This document shows, in pieces, positions 46,857 through 57,579 of a DNA stretch of 64,000 nt; position 1 is the first letter of the stretch; each line of letters starts with the position of its first letter. The notes below the pieces were generated by a model. The model had not been told where the DNA came from. It did not search any database and saw only the letters and a list, made by a program, of their open reading frames with translations. The translations under genes and the position numbers were made by a program. The DNA comes from Carya illinoinensis (taxonomy: Eukaryota; Streptophyta; Magnoliopsida; Fagales; Juglandaceae): NCBI RefSeq assembly GCF_018687715.1, contig NC_056766.1, forward strand, positions 13,399,001 to 13,463,000, in the 5' to 3' direction.

Positions 46857-47250
46857 TCCTCTGGTTCCTTGACTACCATCTTGCACCCATTGCTTTCTAC
46901 CATGGTTCACATTCTTTATGGCCATGCCCCAACTGTCTGCAGTAATAGCAAAAGTTTGGGAGACGTTCGTATGAGAAATGTACCCAGATTGGATCTACCA
47001 AACCAATGTTAATCTTTCTGCGTCATAACAAAGGTTTGGTAATGTTAATACTGATCCGTACTCTCATGAATTCACCCCATGCCATTTCTCCATTCTCAAT
47101 GTCAACTTCTACTACCCGATAATTGTGACCCTAATCAGGTTGCCAATATATTCATTCTTGGCAATCAATGGTAAGTCGTGAAGAGGAACCTAGAACAAAG
47201 CTTCTGTAAGCCAATTTTGGTGAACTTGTTTGTGATGCCCCCAGATTTCT
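46857..47250 (-). pseudogene. Captured LINE ORF1 fragment in the 5' LTR
   Basis: Same DUF4283 plus CCHC fragment as at 38100-38495, including the internal lesion. Presence in both LTRs shows it was part of the LTR before this element inserted. Confidence 0.75.
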
Positions 47251-47929
47251 GCTTGGGATCGGATGGACATCTTAAGCGTCAGGACATGCAACAAGAGCTT
47301 ACCTGCCCCCATTCATGACATATGATATGCAATGTTCGTAACATGCATCTAACAGTATGTAATATTCACAATGGATAATTTTTTTCCTGAGTAATACTAT
47401 ACCAAACTTATAATATCCTAAATAGTTAAAACATAATCCATGTATACTTAACGAAATAAGCATCCATGATTACAATATGAGTCTCAGAATACTGTAATAT
47501 CAAAACAACAGAGACCGGGCTCCATAATTACATTACTAAAATACACTATTGGGCTAGTTCGTCGAGTAACTTGTGTAACCCAACTAACAATGCTGGAATA
47601 TTGTCCAAAACCCTAACTATGGAGGCTATAAGCTCCGCATCGCATTTGCAGCGTCGAGTTAACCTCCTCCAGTCTGCTTGTGTCTGCTCCCTGCTCTAGT
47701 CCTAACACATCGCCTACCATTCCAGGGAGAATGGTAGTTGGGATTACTATTGTGAGATTTGATTACAAATCTCAACAAGTTAATAGAAAACTTCAACACA
47801 GGTTAATAATGTATACATGGCAGTAAGGGCATGAATGCACAATCAAAGTCAATAATAAGCATAATATAACTTGACATAACATAGAATGAAATAATAAACA
47901 CAACATAACATGAAATAAGTAGACATAAC

Positions 47930-48090
47930 TTGAACTGAAACGTGAACTAAACTTAAACTTGAAACATGACTGAATGTGAACTTAAACATTACTAAACGTG
48001 AACTCGAAAAAAACATGAACGTGAACTTGAACATAACATGGACTTGCAACAAAATATGAACGTGAACTTAACATGAACGTGAAATGAATT
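47930..48090. repeat. Degenerate ACATGAACGTGAACTT tandem repeats
   Basis: About ten imperfect copies of a 12-16-base motif built on TGAACGTGAACTT/AACATGAA. Confidence 0.7.
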
Positions 48091-48135
48091 GTGAAAATCA
48101 AAATGATTTCGCTAGTGGTTTCTTTAGGAGTAGTG

Positions 48136-48450
48136 AACAATCAAAATAATTACACCATAAGTATTTTAAATGAGATATCCTAACAATCAAAATGATTACA
48201 TTATGAGTACCTAGTGATACTTCGACAATCAAAGTGATTATATCATAAGTATTTTAAATGAGATTCATTAACAATTAAAATGATTATGTCAGAAGCACCT
48301 AGTGATACTCTGACAATCAGAGTGATTACATTATGAGTATTTGAGTAAAGGTATTCTAACAATCAAAATGATTACACCAGAAGTACCTCGTGTGAATTAC
48401 AAATAGACATACTTGGACAATCATAGTGATTAACATCAAGAGCATTCTAG
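48136..48450. repeat. Tandem repeat of about 44 bp, seven copies
   Basis: The motif ACAATCAAAATGATTA recurs at 48136, 48183, 48225, 48271, 48312, 48358 and 48417, that is every 41-47 bases for most copies. The intervening parts alternate between AAGTATTTTAAATGAGA-type and AGTACCTAGTGATAC-type spacers. Confidence 0.8.
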
Positions 48451-48569
48451 AAATGACTGACTTGACATTACTTGAAAGGTTGTTCTTGAGATATATAAAC
48501 TGTACTCGAGATGAAACTGTACTTGAGACTAAACGTGACATCAAACAAAAGGACAGGAGTCCAAGTGTA

Positions 48570-48900
48570 GCATAACATGACATGGATGTAGGATGAAAGA
48601 CATGACATACTTTGAGACATAAATACAATAGACAACATTTCATAACATGACATACATGTAACAGACAATATTTCGTAACATGGCATAACATGTAATAGAT
48701 AGTATTTCCTAACATGGACTACATGTGACAGTAGTGAATATTACGTAACATGTCATACATGTAATAGAAGGTATACATAATGTGACATACCTACAATAGA
48801 TAGTAACCCGTGACAAAATATATTATGTAACAAATAAGTATTTTGTGATAGAATAATTCGTGTAATAGATAAACATGTAATGACATCCCGTGGCATGGCA
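48570..48900. repeat. Degenerate tandem repeats of TAACATGNCATANATGTAA
   Basis: Repeats of about 40 bases with motifs TAACATGACATACATGTAA and AGATAGTATTTCCTAACATGG, becoming less regular toward 48900. Confidence 0.65.
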
Positions 48901-49989
48901 TATATAACAACATAAGAACATAAAATCTAGTTCTCTTACCCATCACACATACAAAGTAAACTGATAGTGAGTAAAGAGCTAACTTACCTCGATTGTTGCG
49001 TCCTACGAGAATAAATTGTGAAACATGAGGAACTGTAAGTGGATATTCTAAAAGTTAGAAATTTAATCAATAAAAATTAGAAACATGAAAAAGATAGAAC
49101 AAAATTTACCCTAACTTAAGGACCATTTTACCCTCAACATGTGGAAAAATGACTATTTTACCCTTAACTTAAGGATTTCACATCCTAACTTCAAAAGTTA
49201 CCAAAATATACATTTCTCATGTAATTTTTGTCCTAAACTTAAATATCAACTTAGAAAAATTTAAAACAATTCACAAGTATGGAAAACTCACTATGGCCGA
49301 AACATTCATAGGCCATTTCTCTTGATTTTTGTTACAATTTCTTCCAACTTTAAAACTTATAATCAAACCAAAATTTTGCAATAAATATCTTCCTATCCTA
49401 AGTTTAAAACCATAATTAAAATATCCATTAAGGAAAAGCTAATCATCTACACCAAACTTTTTGTAAAAAGACCCAAACTTTTTAATAAAAATCAAACCCT
49501 TGAATCACAAGTTTTGACCTTAATCAAAACATCTCCAAGAATTCCAAAAAAATAAAATCTTACTTCTAACATATTCATAACATCATCATAAGGTTGACCA
49601 TACTTTAAATCACCAAAAAACAGTCACCAAAAATTACAAAACAACACTTGGAGTTTTCGGCTCTACACTTTGTCCACAAACAGAAATTTGTTCTTAACTA
49701 GTTATGATCAATCACTCTATCCATGGCTTAAATAGGTGAGATCTTCCAAACAAAAAATAAATAGTTTAAAAATGTGTCATAAAGAAGATCCAACCATCAA
49801 ACTTAAAATCACATGGCTATAAATCAACAAAACATGAAACTAACCCAAAAACATCAAATCTTAGGTCTAACTGAAATCGTCTTGCATAGAACAATCATAT
49901 CTTTGAAACTAATACTAAATATCCTCAAACTAACATCTTAATAGGCATATAAGAGGCTTAGGATCATTACATAAAAATACAAAAACCTT

Positions 49990-51240
49990 TGGCCCGGACC
50001 TATCCTTTTAAGAAGGTGCGTGGGGTTTATTTGATGTCAAACTCGCTCAGTTCCATAGCCCCATTAGTGAGGCGGCTTGAGGCATCTGAGCATTGTAGGG
50101 CCTTCCTTAGGGGGGCTTCTATGATGACCCTGATCGGGTGTGCTTGGAAATATAGTCGGAGTTTGCGGATGGTTATTATTAGTGTGAAAGTGAGCTGCTC
50201 AATGTGGGGGTACTTGACATCCGCTCCCCTATATGCTCGGCTGACATAGTAGACGGATCTCTAGATTCTGTCGTCGTCTCAAACCAAGGCTAAAGAAATG
50301 GCCTGCGAAGAAGCAAATAGATATAGGATTAGCATTTCTCTACACCGGGGTTGACTAAGCAATGAAGGATTGATTAGATATTCCTCAAGCAACCTGAACG
50401 CGGCATCACACTCTTCATTCCAATCTTGAGCCTTCCGCAACACTCTAAAGAAAGGCAAACACTTGTTCATTGACCGTGACATGAATCGGTTGAGGGCATG
50501 CATTGTTAATGCTCCAAGGAGGAGACATGTCTTAGATAGAGTTCCCTTTCTTAGGGTTGGCCTCGATTCCTCTCTCTGATACCACGAACCCAAGAAATTT
50601 TTTTGAGCCCACCCCAAACGTGCATTTGGCTGGATTCAGCTTCATTTTGTACTGTCTCAGGACCGCGAAAGGCTTCTTGGAGGTCGCTCAAATGCTACAC
50701 TGGGTGCTTGCTCTTGACTAGTAAATCATCCACATATACCACCATATTCCTTTTGATTTGGCCTTTAAATATTAGATTGACCAGTCGTTGGTAGGTGGCC
50801 CACGCATTCTTCAGACCAAACGACATGGCAGAATAGCAGTACAGCCCACAATCAGTGAAGAATCACATATTCTCTTCGTCACTGAGATTCATACAAATCT
50901 GATTGTACCCCGAGGAGGCATCCATATAGCTTAGCATACAATAGCCAACCGTTGAATCCATGATGAGGTCAATGCAAGGGAGAGGGAAGCTGTACTTGGG
51001 GCATTCTTTGTTTAGATCTAGTTCACGCATACTCTCCACTTACTGTTGGGCTTTTTCACCAGTACCATGTTGGACAACCACTCCAAGTAGCATGCTTCTG
51101 GTATGAATTCCGCAACAAGTAGGCTATCAACTTCTGCCGCAATGGCCGCATTTTTCTTCGCACTGAAGCTTCTATGCTTCTGTGGCACTTCTCTCATGTC
51201 GGCAATCATTCATGTGTCGATCCTAACGGTTGCTTCCGTT
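49990..51240 (-). pseudogene. Tat/Retand-like gypsy pol relic
   Basis: On the minus strand, scattered over several frames: the start of the reverse transcriptase (CYLEWLSNMVLVKKPNSKWR at 51105-51020), the catalytic VYVDDL at 50739-50722, the KMKLNPAKCTFGV segment (near 50645-50610), KNFLGSWYQREESRPT, and the RNase H start (LNRFMSRSMNKCLPFFRVL, 50500-50440). Many stops and at least three frame changes. Gag, protease, integrase and the 3' LTR are missing. Confidence 0.8.
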
Positions 51241-51587
51241 CGGCTATGATCTAGCATAATCATTTCCAAAGGCTCATTCGCCTATGCCTTCTTCAATGTA
51301 TATTCATCTCTCATTTCACTTTCTGCGGGGATGCATTCTGGAACCAATAAGGGGTCTGGGAGCGCCTCCCTTCCTGGTAGCGTGACTCAAACTCCCACAC
51401 CAATGTTCTCTGGATTGTCGCCTATTTCACCTTGCATTATCATCCACACCCTTTCCTATCATCTCTCTTTCGTGGTCATTCCCTTGGCTCTTACCAGCTT
51501 TAGTGTTCTACCCACCCTCCTAGCCTTCTGAGTTTGGGCTCTCACGAGCATACAAAGGACACGTTTGAGTTTTTAATTTTTCGAATT

Positions 51588-51606
51588 CCATAGACAGCGC
51601 CAAGTA
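51588..51606 (-). other. Degenerate primer-binding site (TTGGCGCTGTCTATGG)
   Basis: Minus strand CTTGGCGCTGTCTATGGAA resembles TTGGCGCCGTCTGTGGGAA, typical of Tat/Retand-type gypsy elements. It sits between the LTR at 51607 and the pol relic, with the gag region deleted down to about 350 bases. Confidence 0.6.
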
Positions 51607-52145
51607 TTAATAACGTGCTTCATACGCGTATTGGCAAGGTCCTCGACATCTCGAGTTTTCAACCTGTTCCTAAAAATAAGGAAACACTCCAAGGTCCGAC
51701 AACTAAAGGGGTGGGCGGATGGAGCCTCTAATGCTTAAGTTAGCTAGAGATTTTTGAAGGAAGAAGATTTTCTAGGGAGTTTAATGAGTTCCCAACCAAC
51801 AACTTGGCACTTGGAGGGCTACTTTTATACCTAAATCTGGGGTCAGCGACCCATGCCCTGTGACTGAGTGGGGAAATGCCAATTGACAGAGCTCATTTAA
51901 TGCGACGTGGCTCCCTTGTAGGGATAATAAACACAACATGGCCACCATGGTGAAGGGTGCCTAAACGTATAGTCCCATCAAGGTGGCGTGTTCTTTCCTC
52001 CATGTCTAGGAAAGAGGAGGTCCGATGTCCTCTGAATGCGGGCCAACCCAACTCGTAAGCCCAGCCCATGCTATACCAGACCGAGGGCTCCCTAGGTGGG
52101 CCATCAAGGGGTGAAAGAGCTTTGGCCTAATCCCGGATAGTGACA
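51607..52145 (-). repeat. 5' LTR of the Tat/Retand-like element
   Basis: On the minus strand it starts TGTCACTATCCGGG (near 52145) and ends ...CGTTATTAATAC before the primer-binding site, about 540 bp. No matching LTR is found on the other side in this window. Confidence 0.55.
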
Positions 52146-52915
52146 CAATAAATTAGGCTGGGCTTGTAAATTTGGGAAAACTCTTCCCAACAAAAGTGAT
52201 TAGGGAAAGCCTCAGAAAGAGTCTCCAGAGGAAGTACTTAAGGAAAACTCAGCATAGGTTGATACATGTGTTATGTATTAGACTGAAGTCATCAATTATG
52301 ATAGGAATATTGATTATTGATCCAATCACAGAGAATCAATATCATTCACTAATTTTTGTTTTTTCTTTTTTGTTGGGGGGGTGAAATGAACTCACCCTTT
52401 ATATGTGGTTTGTGGGAGTACATATAGTGAAGGGTGTGGTGATATAAGATAATGACAAAAGCATGCGCTTATAGAGGCTTGGCATGCTCTGACACCGATA
52501 TGCAAGAGTCTACAAATGAGAAATGAATAGTGGAAAGGCTAAATTGGTACTAAGGTGAAAATACTCAATTGGATCATGATCATTTTGTGTGATCAAGTGG
52601 GAGATGTAATTCTAAGGGATGCAATTATCAAAAAATTTATCCTTTGAAATGACACATTCTCCATGATGATGGTTCTCATAAGAGTCATGGTTGAGGAAGT
52701 GTCAAGTGACACAACCTTTTGACTAAATCAAAAATTTGTGTCACATACAAATGATTATGCCCCTCGCTAACCAGTGTCTCATGGTCCATAAATAGAGACC
52801 ATTTATGCATAGTTAGCATATTTGAAATCTTCTTTATTCATCTCCAACTTGTAGAATAAATTATATTTTCACGGGAAGTGTTACCATACTAAGACATTCC
52901 ATTCAACAAAACTCT
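52146..52915. other. AT-rich spacer, nothing recognised
   Basis: No supported frame. A string resembling a tRNA-Met primer-binding site in antisense (GCTCTGACACCG at 52486-52497) stands alone. Confidence 0.4.
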
Positions 52916-53077
52916 ACATCAACTCCCTCGAATGCACAAGAAGTTAAAGTAGATGTTACTGATCAGAGCTTTGGACTGACACACATGAAAACCACTCCAC
53001 TCGAGGTTCTCATCACACCTCGCCGACCTGCCAAGCTAATTATGGGTCAAAAACCATCAAGTAAAGTTCATGTATAG
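52916..53077 (+). pseudogene. C-terminal fragment of a second CYP82 P450
   Basis: The + strand reads STPSN, then DQSFGLTHMKTTPLEVLITP, the very end of CYP82 proteins (family pattern FGLTNxKATPLEVLxxPRL), and then a stop at 53075-53077. It is different in sequence from the intact gene at 10705 (which ends [20 protein letters not shown]), so it comes from another paralogue, closer to typical CYP82s. No haem loop or upstream part is present. Confidence 0.75.
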
Positions 53078-53734
53078 GTCTTAGAAAAATTCATCTTAAT
53101 GGTGGTTTAATCAAGATTTCCGCAGCTTTTCTTAGTTTAGTTATCCAATAAAATGTTACTTTGCACCATGAAAAAGTTGGTGATTGCAATGAAATGAAAA
53201 AGAATCCCCTGAGCATCTGTTGGCCATGGAATAGTGTCATTTTCATATGGGTTGACAAAGAAAGAGATTGTGAGATGTGGATGTACTGCTTTTGACATTT
53301 TATTCAAAAAAAAAAAAATCGGTTTGTCCAAACGGACCCGCATGTACGGGCGGGTCGGGTTGGCTCGTTTTGGGTAACCAAGTCGGATCGGATCATGCAC
53401 AGAACTGACTTGGACTCACGGGTTGCAGGCCTAATAAGTACTGTATGACAGATTAATTTCATTTCATATCTCATCACTTTGAGGTAATGTCAAAAAGAGT
53501 ATTGCTTGAAGCTCTAAAAATTCAATGATCTTGAAAATACAACGGGTTGAATATTGTACTATATTTGAAGATCTAAAAAATATTAATATGTGTTAGCGAT
53601 TCTAGGGAGATGGTTTAAGGAGTAGAAACATAATTTTTCACTCTTTTACAACCATTTTATATCTTATTTTCAAACAACCAATGAAATCATGCTACTCCAA
53701 TAAATATAAATTTCAATATTACAAAACTACCATT
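53078..53734. other. AT-rich spacer, nothing recognised
   Basis: No frame or motif that I can support apart from an A run at 53308-53319. Confidence 0.4.
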
Positions 53735-54390
53735 GATTTCATGTAAAGTAATTATTTGTCTAAGAAATATACGACATTTAGGCCAAGAAGATTTGGACAA
53801 TGATCTTAGTATAATAAGAACACCTACAATATTATATAAAAAGTGAACGTAATTGTTATTTATTAGATCCACATGTTGCATGCATAAGATAAGCATCACT
53901 AGAATACACACCTAGTTAAGCAACCCACGTCCTAGTTGTTCACACTTAAATTACTCATGATATATACTTGAGCAAGAAGGTGAGTGAGATGGACTTCGAG
54001 TGGTGTTGCTTTCATAGAGGTAAGTCTAATGTCTTTTTAAGCCATATCTATTGGTTTAGTTGATGGGGTTGAAATGTCAAAAGCATGGAAGAAGGTAGCA
54101 CGTGTGAGTTGAATAAGTTGTAACCCAAGCGAGATTCTTGGGCAAACTCTTCTACCACTACCAAATGGTATCAACTCAAAATTCTAACTCCCCAACATTG
54201 ATATCTTTGTGGGTAGTAAGGAATATTTTTGGTCCAAATTCAATTGGATTAGGCTACACAAGTGGGTCTTGTTGGATCTTTGTTAGATTAACAAGAAGGC
54301 GTGTGCATGCTAGCTAGGACATGGTAACCAGCCAAAGTACAATCCTAAGTGGACTCATGCAACAAAGTGACTGGGGCTACAAGGTATAAA
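53735..54390 (-). pseudogene. Inverted, decayed copy of the CYP82 3' exon and downstream region
   Basis: The minus strand from 54390 to 53735 follows the intact gene from about 11985 to 12870. Shared blocks are TTTGGCTGGTTACCATGTCC, CTTACTACCCA-AAAGATATCAA, CCATTTGGTAGTGGTAGAAG with the haem loop, GAGTTTGCCC, CTTGGGTTACAACT, AAAGCAACACCACT, GTGTGAACAACTAGGA and AAGATCATTGTCCAAAT. The haem loop has lost the frame, and several indels and stops are present. In the haem motif, CCCGGAATG became CCAAGAATC. It begins inside exon 2, so it is a partial copy whose left end was lost, probably at the insertion of the Sirevirus-type element 12 bases further on. Confidence 0.88.
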
Positions 54391-54401
54391 TGAATTGTTT
54401 C

Positions 54402-55291
54402 TGAAATTCCCAACGTACCCCTGTAAAACCACGAAATTGTCTACCAATTTCCTTGAATGAATAAGTTAGATCTCAATTTTCAAGATTATGAAATGAATCA
54501 AATACTTTAAAATAAATAATTAAACTTGCAAGACACAATGATTGGTTACAAAGGGAAACCCTTTAAAGAACTCTTTAAAGGTAAAACCCTATGGGGCAGC
54601 CAAATCCAAGAAAGTCAATCTTATTATTTCAAGAACAATTACAAACAATAATCAATTATAAAATCTTTGCAATTATACTCTCTTACTTGCCTAGACAAAT
54701 GACCGGTTTGTCTTCTACCGCAGTAGCAGCCAAAACCTCTGGCGATCTTCAAATGTTGACTTCCCTTCTGGAACTCTAAAGGCTGAAATCCAATCGATGT
54801 TGCTTTATCCTCCAAGCACGATCACACTCAAGAAGATATGAAAATTTCCATGAAAATTCTCAAGTGAATTTTCTCTCATAAACGCTCAGAATATCCTCTC
54901 TAAAATTCATGGCTCAAAGTCCTTAAAAAGATACAATACCGAATCCCTTTAAATAGAGAGTCTGAAAAGAGTTCTAGTCGCAGTAGGACTTTGCTGACGG
55001 TTAGCAATAGACGCAAAAACGTGTCCCGACGGACTGCTAACATTTCATGATAACTTCTTCTGTTATAGACTAAACTCTGTTCAGATTTCTTCTGGATAAG
55101 TGCAAAACTATCAGAACTCGATTTTGACTTCAGGGACTTATCTAAATAACTCCTAAAACTTCTAGATAGACTCAGCATTGTTTAGATACAAATGAATACT
55201 TATTTTTACATTCATCCAACAATACTAAATAATATGATAAGATAAGTCTTATCATTTACTCATCTAATCCTAGCCAATTTTTGCCTTTACA
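54402..55291 (-). repeat. 3' LTR of the Sirevirus-type element
   Basis: About 890 bp. On the minus strand it starts TGTAAAGGCAAAAATTGG after the polypurine tract and ends GGGAATTTCA. It matches 63543-64000 over the visible part. Confidence 0.85.
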
Positions 55292-55292
55292 A

Positions 55293-55305
55293 TCTCCCCC
55301 TTTGG
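55293..55305 (-). other. Polypurine tract
   Basis: Minus strand CCAAAGGGGGAGA directly before the 3' LTR. Further AAAGGGGGAG-type strings at about 55550-55600 and 58318-58330 form the multiple polypurine tracts typical of Sireviruses. Confidence 0.8.
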
Positions 55306-55624
55306 CGGATTGATGACGAAACCAGTTTGATGAATGTAAATTTTCTGAAAATATGTCAATTATCAAATCACAAAAAATATAGAAGATTATAAAGAGTTGT
55401 GATTTAATAAAAACAGAATTGACAGTTATCCTAATCAAAACACATGCCAAATTGTATCTGCATTACAACCACACAAAAAAAAAACTAAACTAGAAAACAG
55501 AACATAAAACAGATAAAGTTTTTCAGTTTTTTTTTTTCAGTTGTGTCACTGTGCTCCCCCTTTGATGTTGCTGCTCCCCCTCAAACTTTTCTCCCCCTTT
55601 TTGTCAACAATCAGCCATGGAGTT

Positions 55625-56815
55625 CTATATTTCATCGTCAGAATCAGTTACATTTGCCATAATGTGTTGCACATCCAATGAAAGTTGAACCAGTCGATCA
55701 TTTGCCTGTACACAATCAGAGCGTACTGCAGCTAATTGTTGCTCCAATTTGGACTGATTTGCCTCCCACTTAGCTGTGAAGCCATCAATCTTCTGAGATA
55801 ACAAAGAGATTTGCTCAAGAACTTGAGAGATGGGGATGGAAGGTTTAGATGGAGAAGGTGCTGACTCAGTAGTTAGGGGGCACTTCTTAGTGATCACAAG
55901 CTCTGATTTAACCACGGTTAAGGCTGAAATAGGCCCTGGCAGCTTCATGGTAGGTTCATTTGCTTGAAGTGGAACTTTCACAAGCATGGCCAATTTAGTA
56001 ATTAGACTTCCAAACGGGAGATTTAACTCTTTTTCCACATGTGAACGATGAATAATATCAATGACATTTCATGGAAAATCAATAGACACACCAGTAGCAA
56101 GAGCATACATAAAATAAGCTCTCTCTAGAGAAATTTTTGTGTGACGACTAATAGGCCAGAGATTGGTCAATACTATTTTGGCCAGGAGCTTATACTAAGG
56201 GAGCATATTGTGAAGAGGCAGTCTGTGTGTTTTGGCGGTCCATTTGGGGCCAGTGGGACCAACAAATAGATTGCGCATCGCAGTCTTTGTTGGAGCTCCC
56301 ATGCCCTTATATGGGTATAGAGGGGATTCCACCTTAGGAAGAATAAATAGACTTCGGAGAATAGTAGGAGATACCTCAATTTGAATCCCTCGAACAGTAG
56401 AGATGATGCTATGATCATCTAAATTGAAGTGAGCGATATTTGAATAAAATTCCTGGGCAACCTCGACGCAAGGTGTAGGAAAGGCATGAGTGGGCTTCTC
56501 CCATCCTCTTTCAATGAATATACGGCGAATAATTTGGAAGTCATTCATAGGGAAGTCATTTATGCTTACCTCCCGTTCACCCAATATGGGTCTCTTGGAG
56601 AAGGTATTCCCATATGCATTCTCGACTTCAATGGATGTGAAGTAATCAGGAGGTGCTTCTGTGGGCATAGGCACAAATGGAGATGGAGATGGGGGAGGAG
56701 CTGAAGTGTCTCCTAACTGCATTGGTTCAGGTAAGGGTACATCCTCACTTGAGGAGTGCTCAGATGGTACAGGAGGAGTGATCTTTTTGAGCTTTGCCCT
56801 TTCTTTGAATCTCAT
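55625..56815 (-). pseudogene. Envelope-like ORF of the Sirevirus-type element, two stops
   Basis: The frame starts with an ATG at 56815, which follows a splice-acceptor-like CTGCTTCAG. It encodes a basic start (RFKERAKLKK), a Pro/Ser-rich stretch (PPSPSPFVP), and a domain with ERGWEKPTHAFPTPCVEVAQ, RGIQIEVSP and KWTAKTHR. This matches what databases list as a putative plant transposon protein domain (PF20167 type) found in Sirevirus envelope-like proteins. The tail (LSQKIDGFTAKWEANQSK) is predicted coiled coil. Stops lie near 56195 (TAG) and near 56070 (TGA). I see no signal peptide and no clear membrane segment, so the name envelope-like is by position only. Confidence 0.65.
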
Positions 56816-57324
56816 CTGAAGCAGTACAATAATCAAGTTTAGAGAAAAAAAAAAAATCAGACTTTTTAGAAGGTAAGAATAGATTGAGATTAAAAAAAAA
56901 AAACATATGAATTTTTCTTTATAACCATTATATTAATTTTATTTTATTTTTTATAAACATAATGTTGAGAACAAAACAAAAACTATATATGCATAAAACC
57001 TTACTATGATAGATAAGAAAAAAAACGTCCTAACAATTGCACAAAACAAAACGGAGATGAGTCAGGAAATAACACAAACACTTGGTGTGCACCCGTGGAG
57101 AACGAAAACAGAGAGTCCATGTGCAATGAAGCTTTGTCCTCAATACATGTATAGAGTGGATAGAATCAACACAAACAACCCATTTACTAGTAGTGCAGCT
57201 CAACCAAACAACCAAGGTTTCAATAAAAACAAAACCCTCCACAAATACTCCACTCAAAATGCCGAAACTGAGAGAAGAAGAGAAGAGAAAAAAAAAAAAA
57301 AACAGAGGAGCCAAGAATACTTAC
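56816..57324 (-). other. Candidate intron before the envelope-like ORF
   Basis: On the minus strand a perfect donor (CTTCAAG/GTAAGT, GT at 57324-57323) and an acceptor (TACTGCTTCAG, AG at 56817-56816) frame 509 bases that are rich in T. The acceptor is joined directly to the ATG of the envelope-like ORF. The sequence upstream of the donor (57325 to about 57480) is CT-rich and lacks ATG, as expected of a 5' leader exon. Confidence 0.5.
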
Positions 57325-57493
57325 CTTGAAGATGGAATGAGGAGGAATGAGAGTAAAAGGAGCACCGTGTATGGAGACTTGTGTGGAGGAATCAAGATGC
57401 TGTGAAAATGGGTAAAGGGGAGGTTATGAGGGTCGGGGCTGAGTGCAGGAGAAAAAGGGCAAGAGGTATGCTAAAAGGTTTTAAAAGAAGACC

Positions 57494-57508
57494 CCCCCCC
57501 CCCCCCGG
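57494..57508. repeat. (C)15 homopolymer
   Basis: Fifteen C in a row, on the minus strand a G15 run upstream of the candidate leader exon. Runs of this type are prone to length error in sequencing. Confidence 0.9.
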
Positions 57509-57579
57509 TGCACGTGCTGGACCAAAGAGTCCCATTGGGACTTCTATACTTAGAAATACAAGCACCCGATACACTATTT

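Larger units (their letters stand above)
35655..47250 (-). mobile_element. Athila-like Ty3/gypsy element, full length, frames broken
   Basis: On the minus strand the order is 5' LTR (47250-44389), primer-binding site (44382-44365, TGGCGTCGTTGCCGGGGA), gag (44221), zinc knuckle, protease-like region, reverse transcriptase, RNase H, integrase (to 38792), 3' leader region, and 3' LTR (38495-35655). The primer-binding site type and the gag and polyprotein sequence fit the Athila group. The LTRs of about 2.85 kb are almost identical by eye, indicating a fairly recent insertion, yet coding is damaged. I find no matching target-site duplication (CTAAT before the left end, GATTT or GCTTG after the right one), so the right end may be rearranged. 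Confidence 0.88.
44389..47250 (-). repeat. 5' LTR of the Athila-like element
   Basis: Counterpart of 35655-38495, with a small number of substitutions and short indels. The same A/G-rich block, TGCATG-rich block, 82-bp tandem pair (46348-46497) and LINE ORF1 piece are present. Confidence 0.8.
47251..49985. mobile_element. LTR-like non-coding block with tandem repeats
   Basis: AT-rich and without coding. The start (TGTGATGCCCCCAGATTTCTG at 47231 running into 47251) resembles the TGTGACGCCCCC start of many plant gypsy LTRs, and the block ends against gypsy pol sequence at about 49990. It holds three tandem-repeat zones (see separate entries). Its assignment as an LTR is inference; the boundaries with the Athila-like element on its left are unclear. 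Confidence 0.45.

Noticed and set aside
48136..48450. Regular repeats considered as a CRISPR-like array
   Set aside because: Repeats are degenerate, spacers are themselves repeated, and the DNA is plant nuclear. It is a tandem repeat in an LTR-like block.
52486..52497. Antisense primer-binding-site-like string GCTCTGACACCG
   Set aside because: No LTR edge or gag sequence beside it; a chance match is likely for a 12-mer with mismatches.
56173..56418. Second frame overlapping the envelope-like ORF
   Set aside because: A shadow in another frame of the recognised ORF.
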